A stretch of 64,000 nt of DNA, taken from positions 1 through 64,000 of the forward strand of contig NZ_FOAR01000008.1 of assembly GCF_900109755.1 (NCBI RefSeq), in the 5' to 3' direction. Source of the DNA: Pseudomonas agarici. Its GTDB lineage: Bacteria; Pseudomonadota; Gammaproteobacteria; Pseudomonadales; Pseudomonadaceae. Positions 16,708 to 25,046 of the stretch are shown piece by piece. The first letter of the stretch is position 1; each line of letters starts with the position of its first letter. Both the position numbers and the translations under genes were made by a program. The notes under the pieces are model-generated. The model worked only from the letters and a program-made list of their open reading frames with translations. It had not been told where the DNA came from and ran no database searches.

Positions 16708-17466
16708 ATGACCGAACACGCTCTCAACGGTAATCTCACCGGCAAAGTAGCTTTGATCCAGGGTGGTTCTCGTGGCATCGGCGCCGCCATCGTCAGGCGT
16801 CTGGCGGCACACGGCGCTGCGGTGGCCTTCACCTATGTGAGTTCGGCGGCCAAGGCCCAAGCACTACAGGACAGCATTATCGCCGATGGTGGCAAGGCCC
16901 TGGCCATCCAGGCCGACAGCGCCGACGCCGCAGCGATCCGTCAAGCCGTAAATAACACTGTCGGGGCCTTTGGCCGCCTGGACATCCTGGTCAACAATGC
17001 CGGGGTGCTGGCCATGGGGCCTCTGGAGGATTTCAGCCTGGAAGATTTCGATCGGACCCTGGCAATCAACGTGCGCAGTGTGTTTGTCGCCACCCAGGAA
17101 GCTGCACGACATATGGGCGACGGTGGCCGGATCATCAATATCGGTAGCACCAACGCCGAGCGCATGCCCTTCGCCGGCGGCGGTCCCTACGCCATGAGCA
17201 AGTCAGCGCTGGTGGGGTTGACCAAGGGCCTGGCCCGCGACCTTGGCCCGCGTGGCATCACCATCAACAACGTGCAACCGGGACCGGTGGACACCGATAT
17301 GAACCCGGCCGATGGCGAGTTTGCCGACAGCCTGATCGGCTTGATGGCCGGCGGTCGTTATGGCCGCGTCGAAGAGATCGCCAGCTTTGTCGCCTACCTG
17401 GCAGGGCCGGAAGCGGGCTACATCACCGGTGCCAGCCTGACCATCGATGGTGGGTTCAGCGCCTGA
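16708..17466 (+). CDS. SDR family oxidoreductase
   Basis: 252-residue classical short-chain dehydrogenase. Cofactor motif 'GGSRGIGAAI' near residues 18-27, NNAG near 95, and the catalytic Ser in 'INIGST' near 147 with Tyr161 and Lys165 in 'YAMSK'. The Ala-rich loop after the second strand lacks an acidic residue ('TYVSSAAKA'), which suggests NADP(H) preference. Substrate is unknown; such LysR-SDR-MFS trios often handle small xenobiotic carbonyls. AGGAGAA precedes the ATG at good distance. Confidence 0.93.
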   Translation: MTEHALNGNLTGKVALIQGGSRGIGAAIVRRLAAHGAAVAFTYVSSAAKAQALQDSIIADGGKALAIQADSADAAAIRQAVNNTVGAFGRLDILVNNAGVLAMGPLEDFSLEDFDRTLAINVRSVFVATQEAARHMGDGGRIINIGSTNAERMPFAGGGPYAMSKSALVGLTKGLARDLGPRGITINNVQPGPVDTDMNPADGEFADSLIGLMAGGRYGRVEEIASFVAYLAGPEAGYITGASLTIDGGFSA

Positions 17467-17674
17467 TCCCAATCATCTGCGATGATCGTTCCCACACTCG
17501 GCGTCCGCTGTCTTGACGTCGAGCCTCTCAGGCTGAATGCTTTTGCCGCTTGTGGGCGCGGTCATCGGCTCCGACCAGGCGCCGCTGGTGAACGTCGCTC
17601 ATCGAATGCACTGGCATCCTGTCGAAACATTCTCAATACTGCGCACACTCAGCCTTCTCAAAACGAGACAAACG

Positions 17675-18874
17675 ATGTCCGACGCGCACATCAGCCCGCC
17701 ACCTTTAAGCACGGCCTTGATCCTACTGATGGCTACTGCCACCGGCCTTGCCGTGGCCAGCAACTACTACGCCCAGCCGTTGTTGCACACTATCGCCCAA
17801 CAACTGGGCTTGAACATGGCTACCGCCGGGACCATCGTCATCACCGCCCAATTGAGCTACGGCGCCGGATTATTGCTGCTGGTGCCATTGGGCGACCTGT
17901 TCGAGCAGCGTCGGCTGATCGTCGTCATGACTCTGCTCAGTGCCTTCGGCCTGCTGATCAGCGCCTTCGCCCCCGGCTTACCCTGGCTGCTGCTGGGCAC
18001 CGCGCTGACCGGGCTGTTCTCGGTGGTGGCCCAGATTCTGGTGCCGATGGCCGCCAGCCTGACGCCCCTGGAACAACGCGGGCGAGTGGTCGGGACCCTG
18101 ATGAGCGGCTTACTGCTGGGTATCCTTCTGGCGCGCACGGTGGCCGGGGCACTCTCGTCGTTCGGCGACTGGCGGGCGATCTACCTGCTGGCGGCAGGCC
18201 TGATGTTCATCTGTGCCTTTGCCCTGTTTCGCGCCTTGCCACGGCATCGGCAGAGTGCCGGACTGAGTTATCCGGCCCTGCTCGGTTCGGTCTTTCGCTT
18301 GTTTATCGAGGAGCCGGTGCTGTGCCTGCGGGCGGTGCTCGGCCTGCTGACCTTCTGCCTGTTCGCCTTGTTCTGGACCCCGCTGGCATTCTTGCTGGCC
18401 AACCCGCCGTACAACTACTCCGACGCGGTGATCGGTCTGTTCGGCCTGGCCGGTGCCGTTGGCGCGATGGCGGCCAACCTCGCCGGGCGCATGGCGGACT
18501 CGGGCAAGGGCGAGTTCGCCACCACCATCGGGCTGCTGGCGTTGCTGCTGTCCTGGGTGCCACTGGGCTTTGCCGGGAGTTCGCTGGTGGCGCTGTTGAT
18601 CGGCGTGCTGGTGCTCGATTTCGCCGTGCAACTGGTGCATGTGAGTAATCAGAACGCGGTATTCAAGGTTCGCCCAACGGCGCGCAACCGCCTCAATGCA
18701 GGCTATATCACCTGCTATTTCATCGGCGGCGCACTGGGCTCACTGTTGGGCGCACAATTGTTTGGGCCGTTTGGCTGGAGCGGGATCGTCGTGGCCGGCG
18801 GCCTGATTTCCGCGCTGGCACTGGGGATCTGGACCATTGTGCAGCGGCGTGGCAGGGCAACAGTATCGGCTTGA
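17675..18874 (+). CDS. MFS transporter
   Basis: 399-residue inner-membrane transporter with about 12 hydrophobic segments. The early 'ASNYYAQPLL' and 'YGAGLLLLVPLGDLFEQRRLI' segments (the latter spanning the loop 2-3 signature, GD..ER type) are typical of drug-efflux MFS proteins of the YgaY/Nta type. The frame is open further upstream, but 'MSDAHISPPPL' at 17675 is the first start that leaves a normal cytoplasmic N-terminus. It follows the SDR gene by 208 nt, so it may have its own promoter. Confidence 0.9.
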   Translation: MSDAHISPPPLSTALILLMATATGLAVASNYYAQPLLHTIAQQLGLNMATAGTIVITAQLSYGAGLLLLVPLGDLFEQRRLIVVMTLLSAFGLLISAFAPGLPWLLLGTALTGLFSVVAQILVPMAASLTPLEQRGRVVGTLMSGLLLGILLARTVAGALSSFGDWRAIYLLAAGLMFICAFALFRALPRHRQSAGLSYPALLGSVFRLFIEEPVLCLRAVLGLLTFCLFALFWTPLAFLLANPPYNYSDAVIGLFGLAGAVGAMAANLAGRMADSGKGEFATTIGLLALLLSWVPLGFAGSSLVALLIGVLVLDFAVQLVHVSNQNAVFKVRPTARNRLNAGYITCYFIGGALGSLLGAQLFGPFGWSGIVVAGGLISALALGIWTIVQRRGRATVSA

Positions 18875-18876
18875 TC

Positions 18877-18908
18877 AGCGGGCCTGCCCCTTCGGCAGGC
18901 AAGCCCGC
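18877..18908 (+). terminator. GC-rich hairpin after the MFS gene
   Basis: GCCTGCC at 18882-18888 pairs with GGCAGGC at 18894-18900, extended by an outer GCGGG/CCCGC pairing. It starts right after the MFS stop codon. No U-run follows, so it may be a REP-like or mRNA-stabilising element rather than an intrinsic terminator. Confidence 0.4.
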
Positions 18909-19046
18909 GCAGTTTCGGCACGCGGACACGAATCTTGGATTGAGCGGTTATTTCCAAGCCGGCACACTATGATGGCCGCTCCTGTGCCACGCAGCGGCGA
19001 TGTGCAAAACTTCACCCACACCCTCGCATCGCATAGAGACACCAGC

Positions 19047-19346
19047 ATGATTCCCAAAGAGTTCCGTAGCGAGGTCGCCCTCGCCAAGTTCCTCGACGCT
19101 CACCCTCATCTGCGCGAAGAAACTCAAGGCTTGAGCCCGAAAGAACAACAGCAGCAATTCCAATGGGCCTTTGATGAAGAAGCCGAAGACCAGGGCATTG
19201 AGCCCTGGGAATTGACCCTGAAACTGGTGGCCGAGACTCCGCAAGAATTGCAGGTCATGCGCCTGGAAGTCCACCGTGAAGTGGCCGAGGCACTGGGCAT
19301 GGACTGGGACGAATACTGCTCGTTCAACGATATTGCCGAAGACTGA
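19047..19346 (+). CDS. DUF6388 family protein
   Basis: 99-residue acidic soluble protein ('FDEEAEDQGIEPWELTLKL' region, residues 42-60) that I associate with DUF6388 of Pseudomonas. The frame is open upstream, but ATG 19047 starts the conserved 'MIPKEFRSEVALAKFL' segment. Function unknown. It stands alone between the MFS gene and a secreted peptide gene. Confidence 0.7.
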   Translation: MIPKEFRSEVALAKFLDAHPHLREETQGLSPKEQQQQFQWAFDEEAEDQGIEPWELTLKLVAETPQELQVMRLEVHREVAEALGMDWDEYCSFNDIAED

Positions 19347-19574
19347 GCCAGCCAGCCCAAGGGCAATACCCACCGGCAAACTGTGCACGCCCAAGGCACC
19401 GCGGCTCGCCAGATTATCTTCGAACAGTGGCACTGGCAGGTCGTTCGCGCCTTTGGCGATTTTCGAATGCGTCTGCAGGTCGACGACAACCTGCCGTTCG
19501 TCGATTGCCCGGCACCAATGCCAAGCAGATAACGCCCAATATCAGGTAGGGACTCTCAAACAAGGAGACTCACC

Positions 19575-19907
19575 ATGATCTCATCAAAACTTGCCATGCT
19601 CGCGCTGACCGGCCTGCTGGCGTCGCTGTCGCTGACGAGCGTCGCCGCGCCACCTACAACCGGCCCGACCAATCCGGTCCAAGAGCCGAAGCCGCCGGCG
19701 CTTCCAGGCGGTATCCATCCCGACAACGACCGCGTGATCAAAAATGGCGCTCTGCCTCCAGGCCAGGGTATCGACCCGCGCAACCAGGGTAATGACAGCG
19801 GTCGCCAAGGCGGCATGAATACCGACGGCAACGGCCCCCTAGGCAACCATACCGCTCCCGGTTCGAGCAAAGGCTCTGGCGGCAACAGCGGCTCCACTAT
19901 CAAATAG
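19575..19907 (+). CDS. Secreted Gly/Pro/Asn-rich small protein
   Basis: 110 residues with a clear Sec signal peptide (residues 1-24, cleavage after 'SVAA') followed by a low-complexity, Pro/Gly/Asn/Ser-rich mature chain with no predicted secondary structure. AAGGAGA precedes the ATG. Probably a periplasmic or surface-exposed disordered protein; function unknown. The composition of the mature part is compatible with one of the many orphan stress-induced secreted peptides of pseudomonads. Confidence 0.75.
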   Translation: MISSKLAMLALTGLLASLSLTSVAAPPTTGPTNPVQEPKPPALPGGIHPDNDRVIKNGALPPGQGIDPRNQGNDSGRQGGMNTDGNGPLGNHTAPGSSKGSGGNSGSTIK

Positions 19908-19970
19908 ATTTTCGGGGCGAAAGCGCGACGATGCGTCGTCATCCTTGTCACGAACGGAAGGAGTCTGCAA

Positions 19971-20351
19971 ATGCCACGGGCAAGCAAAGCCAAATACACT
20001 GCCGCGCAGAAACGCCAGGCGGCGCATATCGAGTCCAGCTACGAGGCCAAGGGCCTGTCCCAGGAAGAAGCCGAGGCGCGGGCGTGGGCTACTGTCAACA
20101 AACAATCGGGAGGTGGCGAGCGCGCTGGCGGCTCAGGCAGGCACAAGTCGCCCGTGGCCAAGGCAAAAGCCCGCTCGGATTCGTCCAAACGCGCGGCGGC
20201 AAGCCGCAAGGGTTATCCGCGCGACAGTCAGGCCTCGTTGCAAACCCAGAGCAAGGCCAGCCTGCTGCAGGAAGCCCGCAGCCGCAACATTCCTGGTCGC
20301 TCAAGGATGCGCAAGCAAGAGCTGATCGAGGCCCTGCAAAAAACCGGATGA
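19971..20351 (+). CDS. Small basic protein with C-terminal Rho_N/SAP-like domain
   Basis: 126-residue, Lys/Arg/Ala/Ser-rich protein. Residues 1-42 form a helical unit ('AAQKRQAAHIESSYEAKG'), then a disordered basic linker, then a C-terminal ~35-residue unit ('SKASLLQEARSRNIPGRSRM') that resembles the SAP/Rho N-terminal helical fold used for nucleic acid binding. Similar proteins are annotated as plasmid stabilisation protein in Pseudomonas without functional proof. The ATG has AAGGAG 7 nt upstream. Confidence 0.75.
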   Translation: MPRASKAKYTAAQKRQAAHIESSYEAKGLSQEEAEARAWATVNKQSGGGERAGGSGRHKSPVAKAKARSDSSKRAAASRKGYPRDSQASLQTQSKASLLQEARSRNIPGRSRMRKQELIEALQKTG

Positions 20352-20378
20352 CCCGCTACGGGCCTCAGCTAGGCGCCT

Positions 20379-20415
20379 GGTGGCCTGTGTGGTGAGCTCT
20401 GTGAGTCAATTTCGG
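20379..20415 (+). repeat. Dispersed intergenic repeat, copy B1
   Basis: Begins GGTGGCCTGTGTGGTGAG and ends AGTCAATTTCGG, closely matching copy A. It is paired with an inverted copy (B2) 16 nt downstream, so the two form an imperfect inverted repeat able to fold as a long hairpin. Confidence 0.6.
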
Positions 20416-20431
20416 CACCACCAGCCCTGGT

Positions 20432-20469
20432 CTCGAACTTGAGCTAAGGAACTCACCGTACCGGCCACT
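20432..20469 (-). repeat. Dispersed intergenic repeat, copy B2 (inverted)
   Basis: On the minus strand it reads AGTGGCCGGTACGGTGAG and continues TTCCTTAGCTCAAGTTCGA, closer to copy C (45126-45162) than to copy A. It forms the second arm of the inverted pair with B1. Confidence 0.5.
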
Positions 20470-20616
20470 AGCAGGCCACAGTCGCCATCAACGACTCTGC
20501 CCGGTATCGGCGCCACCAACAGCGTGTCTAAATTCGACAAATATTCCTGCGCCTCTCTGCGCGATAGCTTCTATTCTGCTGAATAAGCCCTCTCTCTTCG
20601 ATCTGGAGCATCCGCA

Positions 20617-20904
20617 ATGGACACACTGAGCAAGTCGGAAATCGAGGCGGAACTGGCCTCCCGTTTGCCCAGCTACAAAGTCGAATGCACACTGCACTCC
20701 GATGGCACGTTGTCGGCGATCCTCAGTGGCCCGAATGCCGATCACTTTGCCGTGACCGGCATCATCAGGGCCGACTACAAGGGCCGTGAATCTTTGTCTC
20801 GACTGGCCCGGGAGATCCTTGAGGAGATGGTGCTGTCCCGCCAGGGCAGCCGGACCAGCCGAGCACAGTCGCTGGCGGGGAAACCCGGTCAGTCGCTCTC
20901 GTGA
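20617..20904 (+). CDS. Hypothetical protein, 95 aa
   Basis: Small soluble alpha/beta protein with no signal peptide or membrane segment. The N-terminal part has 'KSEIEAELASRLPSYKVEC' and an 'FAVTGIIRADY' strand near 46-56; the last 25 residues are Ser/Arg rich. Its 3' end overlaps the convergent DUF4142 gene by 16 nt. No family recognised. Confidence 0.65.
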   Translation: MDTLSKSEIEAELASRLPSYKVECTLHSDGTLSAILSGPNADHFAVTGIIRADYKGRESLSRLAREILEEMVLSRQGSRTSRAQSLAGKPGQSLS

Positions 20905-21407
20905 TGAGTCATTTCAAGCTTCCTGGCCATGTCCAGATGCATCTCGAGCTTAGACAAGGTCTGCTGGGCAAACGCCTTCAGCTCGGGCGATTGCGCCTGT
21001 TGGGCTTCGTCCTTGAACAGCTTGATGAGCCGTTCATGGGACTTGATCTGGTGGGCCACATACGCCACGTCGAACGACTCTCCCTCCCCCGCCGGTAACA
21101 TCAGCTTCCTGGCCCGGTCCATGATTTGCGCATCGGGGGCCATGGGCAAGTTGTGGCGGGTGGCGATCGCCTTCAGATCGCGATTGGCGTCGGTGTAATC
21201 CTTGATCATTTCCACGGCATAGCTGTTGATGTCCGTGGCGGTCGTTTTCTGGATCGCCAGGCGGCTGGTTTCAATCTCGGCGACGCTCGCCACCGAGACA
21301 CTGTCGACAAATTCGGCGGAGGTTCCCTCCAGGGCATGGGCCGCCAGGCTGGCGACCAGAATCAGGCTGAAAAACATCAGGCGTAGTCGTGGGGCCTTGC
21401 GGCTCAT
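20889..21407 (-). CDS. DUF4142 domain protein, exported
   Basis: 172-residue protein with an N-terminal signal peptide (residues 1-22, 'LMFFSLILVASLAAHA') and a ferritin-like four-helix DUF4142 domain ('DINSYAVEMIKDYTDANRDLK' region quoted only in part; a second helix pair with 'QIKSHERLIKLF'). Start taken at 21407, where AGGAGG lies 8 nt upstream; the longer frame to 21440 lacks such a site. DUF4142 proteins are periplasmic or outer membrane and often stress induced; no catalytic role is established. Confidence 0.85.
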   Translation of the reverse strand: MSRKAPRLRLMFFSLILVASLAAHALEGTSAEFVDSVSVASVAEIETSRLAIQKTTATDINSYAVEMIKDYTDANRDLKAIATRHNLPMAPDAQIMDRARKLMLPAGEGESFDVAYVAHQIKSHERLIKLFKDEAQQAQSPELKAFAQQTLSKLEMHLDMARKLEMTHHESD

Positions 21408-21584
21408 GGCTGTCCTCCTGCGGGAAAAAAATCTATCCACTACAGAAATGGGAATAGCCTGGGCGGTAAAGGTTTAAAAAAAAGACCGTGACTGACGAAC
21501 GGAGCCTCGCCGGGCCGCCAGGGTTCGCGGTCTACCGGTAATCGTTGAACAGCACCATCAGCATCGGGCAGGGACTTGTGGCGT

Positions 21585-21620
21585 CGAAATTGACGCACAG
21601 AACTCACCACACAGGCCACT
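21585..21620 (-). repeat. Dispersed intergenic repeat, copy D
   Basis: On the minus strand it reads AGTGGCCTGTGTGGTGAG, then TTCTGTGCGTCAATTTCG, nearly identical to copies A and B1. It lies at the 3' end of the CigR-like gene, overlapping its last two bases (stop codon). Confidence 0.6.
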
Positions 21621-22086
21621 AGTCCAATGCCCCGCTAAGAACTTCATAGATGATTCCGCTGGCGATAGCTACTAGGATCAAGTCCGTCCCCGCCTGCTGC
21701 CATTCATAGCCATCGTAATGAGGCAGGCGCCCCAACAGTCGACCATCGAGCTTTTTCGCAATGCCGGGGGGAAGAGGCTTTCCGCGCGCCAGGTTCTTTT
21801 GGATACCTGGCGGCAACGCCGGCCCCGGACGCCAGTAATCCCGGTACCCGCCCAGCACACCGAGGACGAAGCTGTGATCAACACTTGGCCCGCCTGCCCG
21901 GTTACCGCCCGCTGATTTTTTTTGCTTACCCTGGCCGCCCTGATTACCGGAGCCCTGGTAGTTCTCCGAATACCCCTTACCGTTTCCCTTGTCCTTCCCG
22001 TTCCCCGGATCAGCCAACACAGTAATGGAGCCTGTCACCAGAGCGACACAAGCAAACGCGGCAATAAACGACTGCAACTTGAGCAT
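21619..22086 (-). CDS. CigR/RcnB-like exported protein
   Basis: 155-residue protein with a signal peptide (residues 1-25, cleaved near 'VLA-DP'), a Gly/Lys/Asn-rich linker (28-65) and a C-terminal domain with 'LPPGIQKNLARGKPLPPGIAKKL' (quoted here as the two PPGI repeats), the hallmark of the RcnB/CigR group. In Salmonella CigR is a T3SS-related anti-virulence regulator; in Pseudomonas the role is unknown. A hydrophobic C-terminal helix ('LILVAIASGIIYEVL') may anchor it. Start at 22086 is supported by AGGAG 9 nt upstream. Confidence 0.8.
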   Translation of the reverse strand: MLKLQSFIAAFACVALVTGSITVLADPGNGKDKGNGKGYSENYQGSGNQGGQGKQKKSAGGNRAGGPSVDHSFVLGVLGGYRDYWRPGPALPPGIQKNLARGKPLPPGIAKKLDGRLLGRLPHYDGYEWQQAGTDLILVAIASGIIYEVLSGALD

Positions 22087-22309
22087 TATCCGCTCCTTGA
22101 AGAAAAGGGATGTCCTATTGAAATGTAGACGGTATCGGGCGAAAAGCAGCGTATGTTTTGACAATAAAGGGCGTTACCGAGGGGTGAGAGGCATCGGCTG
22201 AGTGACCGGAAAATCTAGAATGGGCATCAAAAATCGGAAGGATGTCGCAGATTTTCTGTAACCGGAATCCTGTCATTTTATAATGACGTATTCCCCAATT
22301 AAACCACCA

Positions 22310-22786
22310 TCATAGATGGCCTGCAACTTCTTTGCAGTCCTTTGGACGCTTGATATCCAACACCGCCTCTATACGCTCAAACTCGACATCGCTACATCCT
22401 TCAAGCCCGTAAAGGGATGTGTAGGTTTCTTTCAGTTTTTTAATGCCGGTCATTGCTGACTCCGCGCCGTTATCTACTCGCCACTTCCAATACTTGCGAG
22501 TACCTACGGCGAATTTCCTTTGATCCGGTTGCAAAGTCGCGTGCGGCTTGCCATTGGTAAACACATTTGCGGAGCCGGTTTTGATCTGACCGGTATCGTG
22601 ACAAGCAAATGAAAGACTCCCGAAAAGAACCCAGGCAAAAGCTCCTGCCCCTCTTTCAGCGTCATGGTCAGTTTGAACAGACGACGGTTCCGCGCCGTAA
22701 ACAGGGATGAAAGGTCCATTGTCATGTGTAACTCCCAGAATCAGTGTTCGTGTAACCTGCCCGTCTGATAATGCCGCTAACAGCAG
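22310..22786 (-). pseudogene. PAAR-like open frame without a normal start
   Basis: A 158-codon frame is open from just after a stop at 22787-22789 down to the stop at 22310, but it contains no ATG; the only plausible start is GTG at 22564, giving 84 aa. The middle reads 'CHDTGQIKTGSANVFTNGKP', which resembles the PAAR repeat (tip of the T6SS spike; usually xGSxNVFVNGKPAA). The remaining C-terminus ('KYWKWRVDNG...EFERIEAVLDIKRP') is not recognised. A different frame carries ATG 22725 with a GGGAG, so a frameshift near the start could have disrupted the gene. The neighbouring T6SS lacks an intact PAAR gene, so this may be its relic. Confidence 0.4.
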
Positions 22787-22789
22787 TCA

Positions 22790-22906
22790 TCAGGCACTCG
22801 GGGACTGACGCAGGGAAGCCAGCCATTTACACAGTCTACCCAGCCACCAGCGGCTGCGGGCTTCGCGTATTTCGTCGATTTGCATGAAGGTGTATGGCGT
22901 GGACAT
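22790..22906 (-). CDS. Possible 38-aa small protein
   Basis: Short frame starting ATG 22906 ('MSTPYTFMQIDEIREARS') with an AAGAG upstream and a Trp/Arg-rich amphipathic C-terminal helix ('RWWLGRLCKWLASLR'). Not recognised. It sits in a degenerate, low-GC stretch, so it could be a fragment. Kept only because the N-terminus looks like a genuine start. Confidence 0.3.
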   Translation of the reverse strand: MSTPYTFMQIDEIREARSRWWLGRLCKWLASLRQSPSA

Positions 22907-23164
22907 ATTGCGCTCTTGAATATGGAGGGTGCGTAGGCCACGGATTATATGGCGATAGTAGAGGATTAAGGCTACGGCGCCAGAGGTGCCTGCCAATCAC
23001 GCCGATACTAGTAAAAAATACCGGCACCACAAATAACACATATCGCTCACAAGCACCTACCAAAAAAACAACCATAAAAAAACATCCATGGCCCGTTTTT
23101 TACCGTTTCAACAGTAGGATCAAAAAGCATCATTAACTCACTTTGTAATGTAAGCGCCAATTTT

Positions 23165-23713
23165 TTATCGGCGCCCGACTTGCCCATGTACTGTTGAACC
23201 AGCAGCTCGCACCTTCGGCAGCAGCCTTGCAGGTTGATTAAGTGCAGCCCTGGTTTCGTAAGCGAGGACATGAGCAACCTGCCGTCCGGCCTGGCCGAGC
23301 ACTTTATAATTTTGTACTTGAGCCGTAATCGGCACTTCGAAATGTAGCTGTCCCTCTACACGCACCAACTTTATCTTGCCCTTGAATGGCTTCTTGGCCG
23401 ACCTCGAAGTCGATGAGCCCCGGCTATCCGCCCAGTTGATCAGCTTCTTCTCGGCAGCCGTCATGTCCAGTAAATCGATAACCGATTTAGATTTTGACGT
23501 TGGTCGGCGCTGCACTCGGTGCGCCAGTTCATGACCAATCACCGCACTGGTTTCTGCGGAGTCGAGCAAGCTCAGGTACATCAGCGGCACGTGCAAGGTC
23601 TGGCTTTTGAGCAGGATGTCCGACGACAGCAGATTGACGTCGCGGGGCTCCTTGCACAGAGCGCGTCTACCGCGATGGCAGCAATATGTCCCCCTCACAG
23701 CGCCCCTACACAT
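23165..23713 (-). pseudogene. M48-type metallopeptidase fragment
   Basis: Residues ~25-66 of the frame ('VNLLSSDILLKSQTLHVPLM...SAVIGHELAH') match the active-site region of an M48-type peptidase with an HELAH zinc motif. Directly after HELAH the sequence changes to an unrelated Lys/Ser-rich segment, and the third zinc ligand (normally ExxxD downstream) is missing. The N-terminal ~25 residues also look out of frame. I read this as a rearranged remnant; the second half (residues 70-182) is unrecognised and could be a piece of another gene. Confidence 0.5.
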
Positions 23714-24226
23714 GGAGCATCGAAATAAACCTTAGATACTCCGTATTGCCATCATTTTCTTGCGCGAAAAAAATCGACACGTTCCTCCAGGTACCTATTT
23801 CCTAGCGTTCAACCAATTTGTAATAGGTGAACAGGTTCACTTTTTTTCAATTTAGTTTCAATCAAAAGCTGGATCAAAGACGCTATCTAAGTCATTGAAT
23901 TACTTTAATTTTATAAATTTATGTCGGTCTGAACCGACAAATAATGCCAATTAGACATCATTGCAGCACGTGTCAGAAACGAGAAAAAATCCATTCCTGA
24001 GTGAACTTTTCCATACAAGATGTTGCCTTACACGGCGTTGCTGGCCACCCGATATCCATATGCCAGCATCGCATCCTACAAAATCCTGGCGGTGTGCGGC
24101 TTTCGATGTAAAAACGTCGGCCGTCGCACTTTGTGAACAGGTGCTCAATTGAAAAATTCGTAGCTCTGCACCTTCTCCCGTGGATATTCGGGAAACAGTG
24201 GGGAAGCGTTCAAGGACGATATAGCG
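23714..24226. other. Low-GC intergenic region upstream of the T6SS cluster
   Basis: About 510 nt with no gene. Composition near 23820-23960 is strikingly A+T rich for this genome. A perfect 7-bp inverted repeat (TGTCGGT/ACCGACA, 4-nt loop) lies at 23922-23939. The T6SS operon promoter should lie here, but I cannot pick a convincing sigma70 or sigma54 site. Confidence 0.5.
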
Positions 24227-24976
24227 ATGTCTCAAAGGTTTGACGTTGAAGCACTGATCAGATTGCGCAGCCAAACCCGGGCTATTTCCGATGCGCTCAA
24301 GGCGCAGGCCTCGGATTATCTGTCGACCCTCGCAATGCTGATCCGTCCGCAGACGTTTTTCGGTGAATACCTACAGGGCGCGCAACGTAGCAGCGGTCGC
24401 GAGACCCAGCACCATTTCAAAGACTTCAAGGAACTCTATGATCGCATCGGGTCGGCAGTGCCCTTTCAACTGGTCAACGAACTGGAAGTCCCGCTCAATC
24501 TGATCGATACGACACCGGAATTGTTTGCGCTGGAGTACGACAAGGTACTCTCGCAAAGCGGCCAGGTCATTCGCATCACCAGCCCAGTGCGCTGGGTAGT
24601 GGGTTTCAGCTCGTTCGACCTGGCCCGGTTTCGCACCGTCATCAAAGACCCCAATCGCAGCAATGCCGAGCTGTACCGCTTCCTCGTGCATTACCTGGTG
24701 TTGTTCTACTGCCTGAGCCAGTCTCCGGGCTTGAGCCGGCTGTTTGGCGGCCTGCGATTCCCCCTCGGTTTCGAGCGACTCAAAGATTTTGGCGACCTGC
24801 CTTTTTGCGTCATCAGCTCACCGGTACGCGCCCAATTGCCTGATGAGGCGGTTATCCGTAATAGCACTCAGATCGCCGGCAACACCCATTTCGAGGAACT
24901 GGTAGGCCCCGAAAATATTTTGCAAATGAACGATGAAATCCGTCAGCGGCTGCTGCTGACGATCGAAGGAATATAA
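24227..24976 (+). CDS. T6SS-linked protein of unknown function (leader gene of the cluster)
   Basis: 249-residue protein directly upstream of tssB (70 nt), same strand, and probably first in the operon. It is not one of the 13 core Tss proteins I can recognise. No signal peptide or transmembrane segment; mixed alpha/beta composition with a hydrophobic stretch 'FLVHYLVLFYCLSQSPGLSRLF' (residues ~146-167, quoted in part) that is too polar for a membrane span. Its position suggests a sheath- or baseplate-associated accessory role, which is inference. ATG 24227 is preceded by AAGGA. Confidence 0.75.
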   Translation: MSQRFDVEALIRLRSQTRAISDALKAQASDYLSTLAMLIRPQTFFGEYLQGAQRSSGRETQHHFKDFKELYDRIGSAVPFQLVNELEVPLNLIDTTPELFALEYDKVLSQSGQVIRITSPVRWVVGFSSFDLARFRTVIKDPNRSNAELYRFLVHYLVLFYCLSQSPGLSRLFGGLRFPLGFERLKDFGDLPFCVISSPVRAQLPDEAVIRNSTQIAGNTHFEELVGPENILQMNDEIRQRLLLTIEGI

Positions 24977-25046
24977 TGCGCCAGGCCAACAGTTGAGCCG
25001 ACACGCAAACGACTTGCAGCGAATTTGTTCGCACCAGGAGATCACG

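Noticed and set aside
17482..18648. 388-codon frame overlapping the MFS gene on the same strand
   Set aside because: Arg/Gly/Ala-rich out-of-frame product; the MFS frame shows 12 membrane helices.
19347..19574. Possible gene remnant between the DUF6388 gene and the secreted peptide
   Set aside because: Both strands show coding-like frames for about 150 nt, but none has a start or a recognisable family; insufficient to call.
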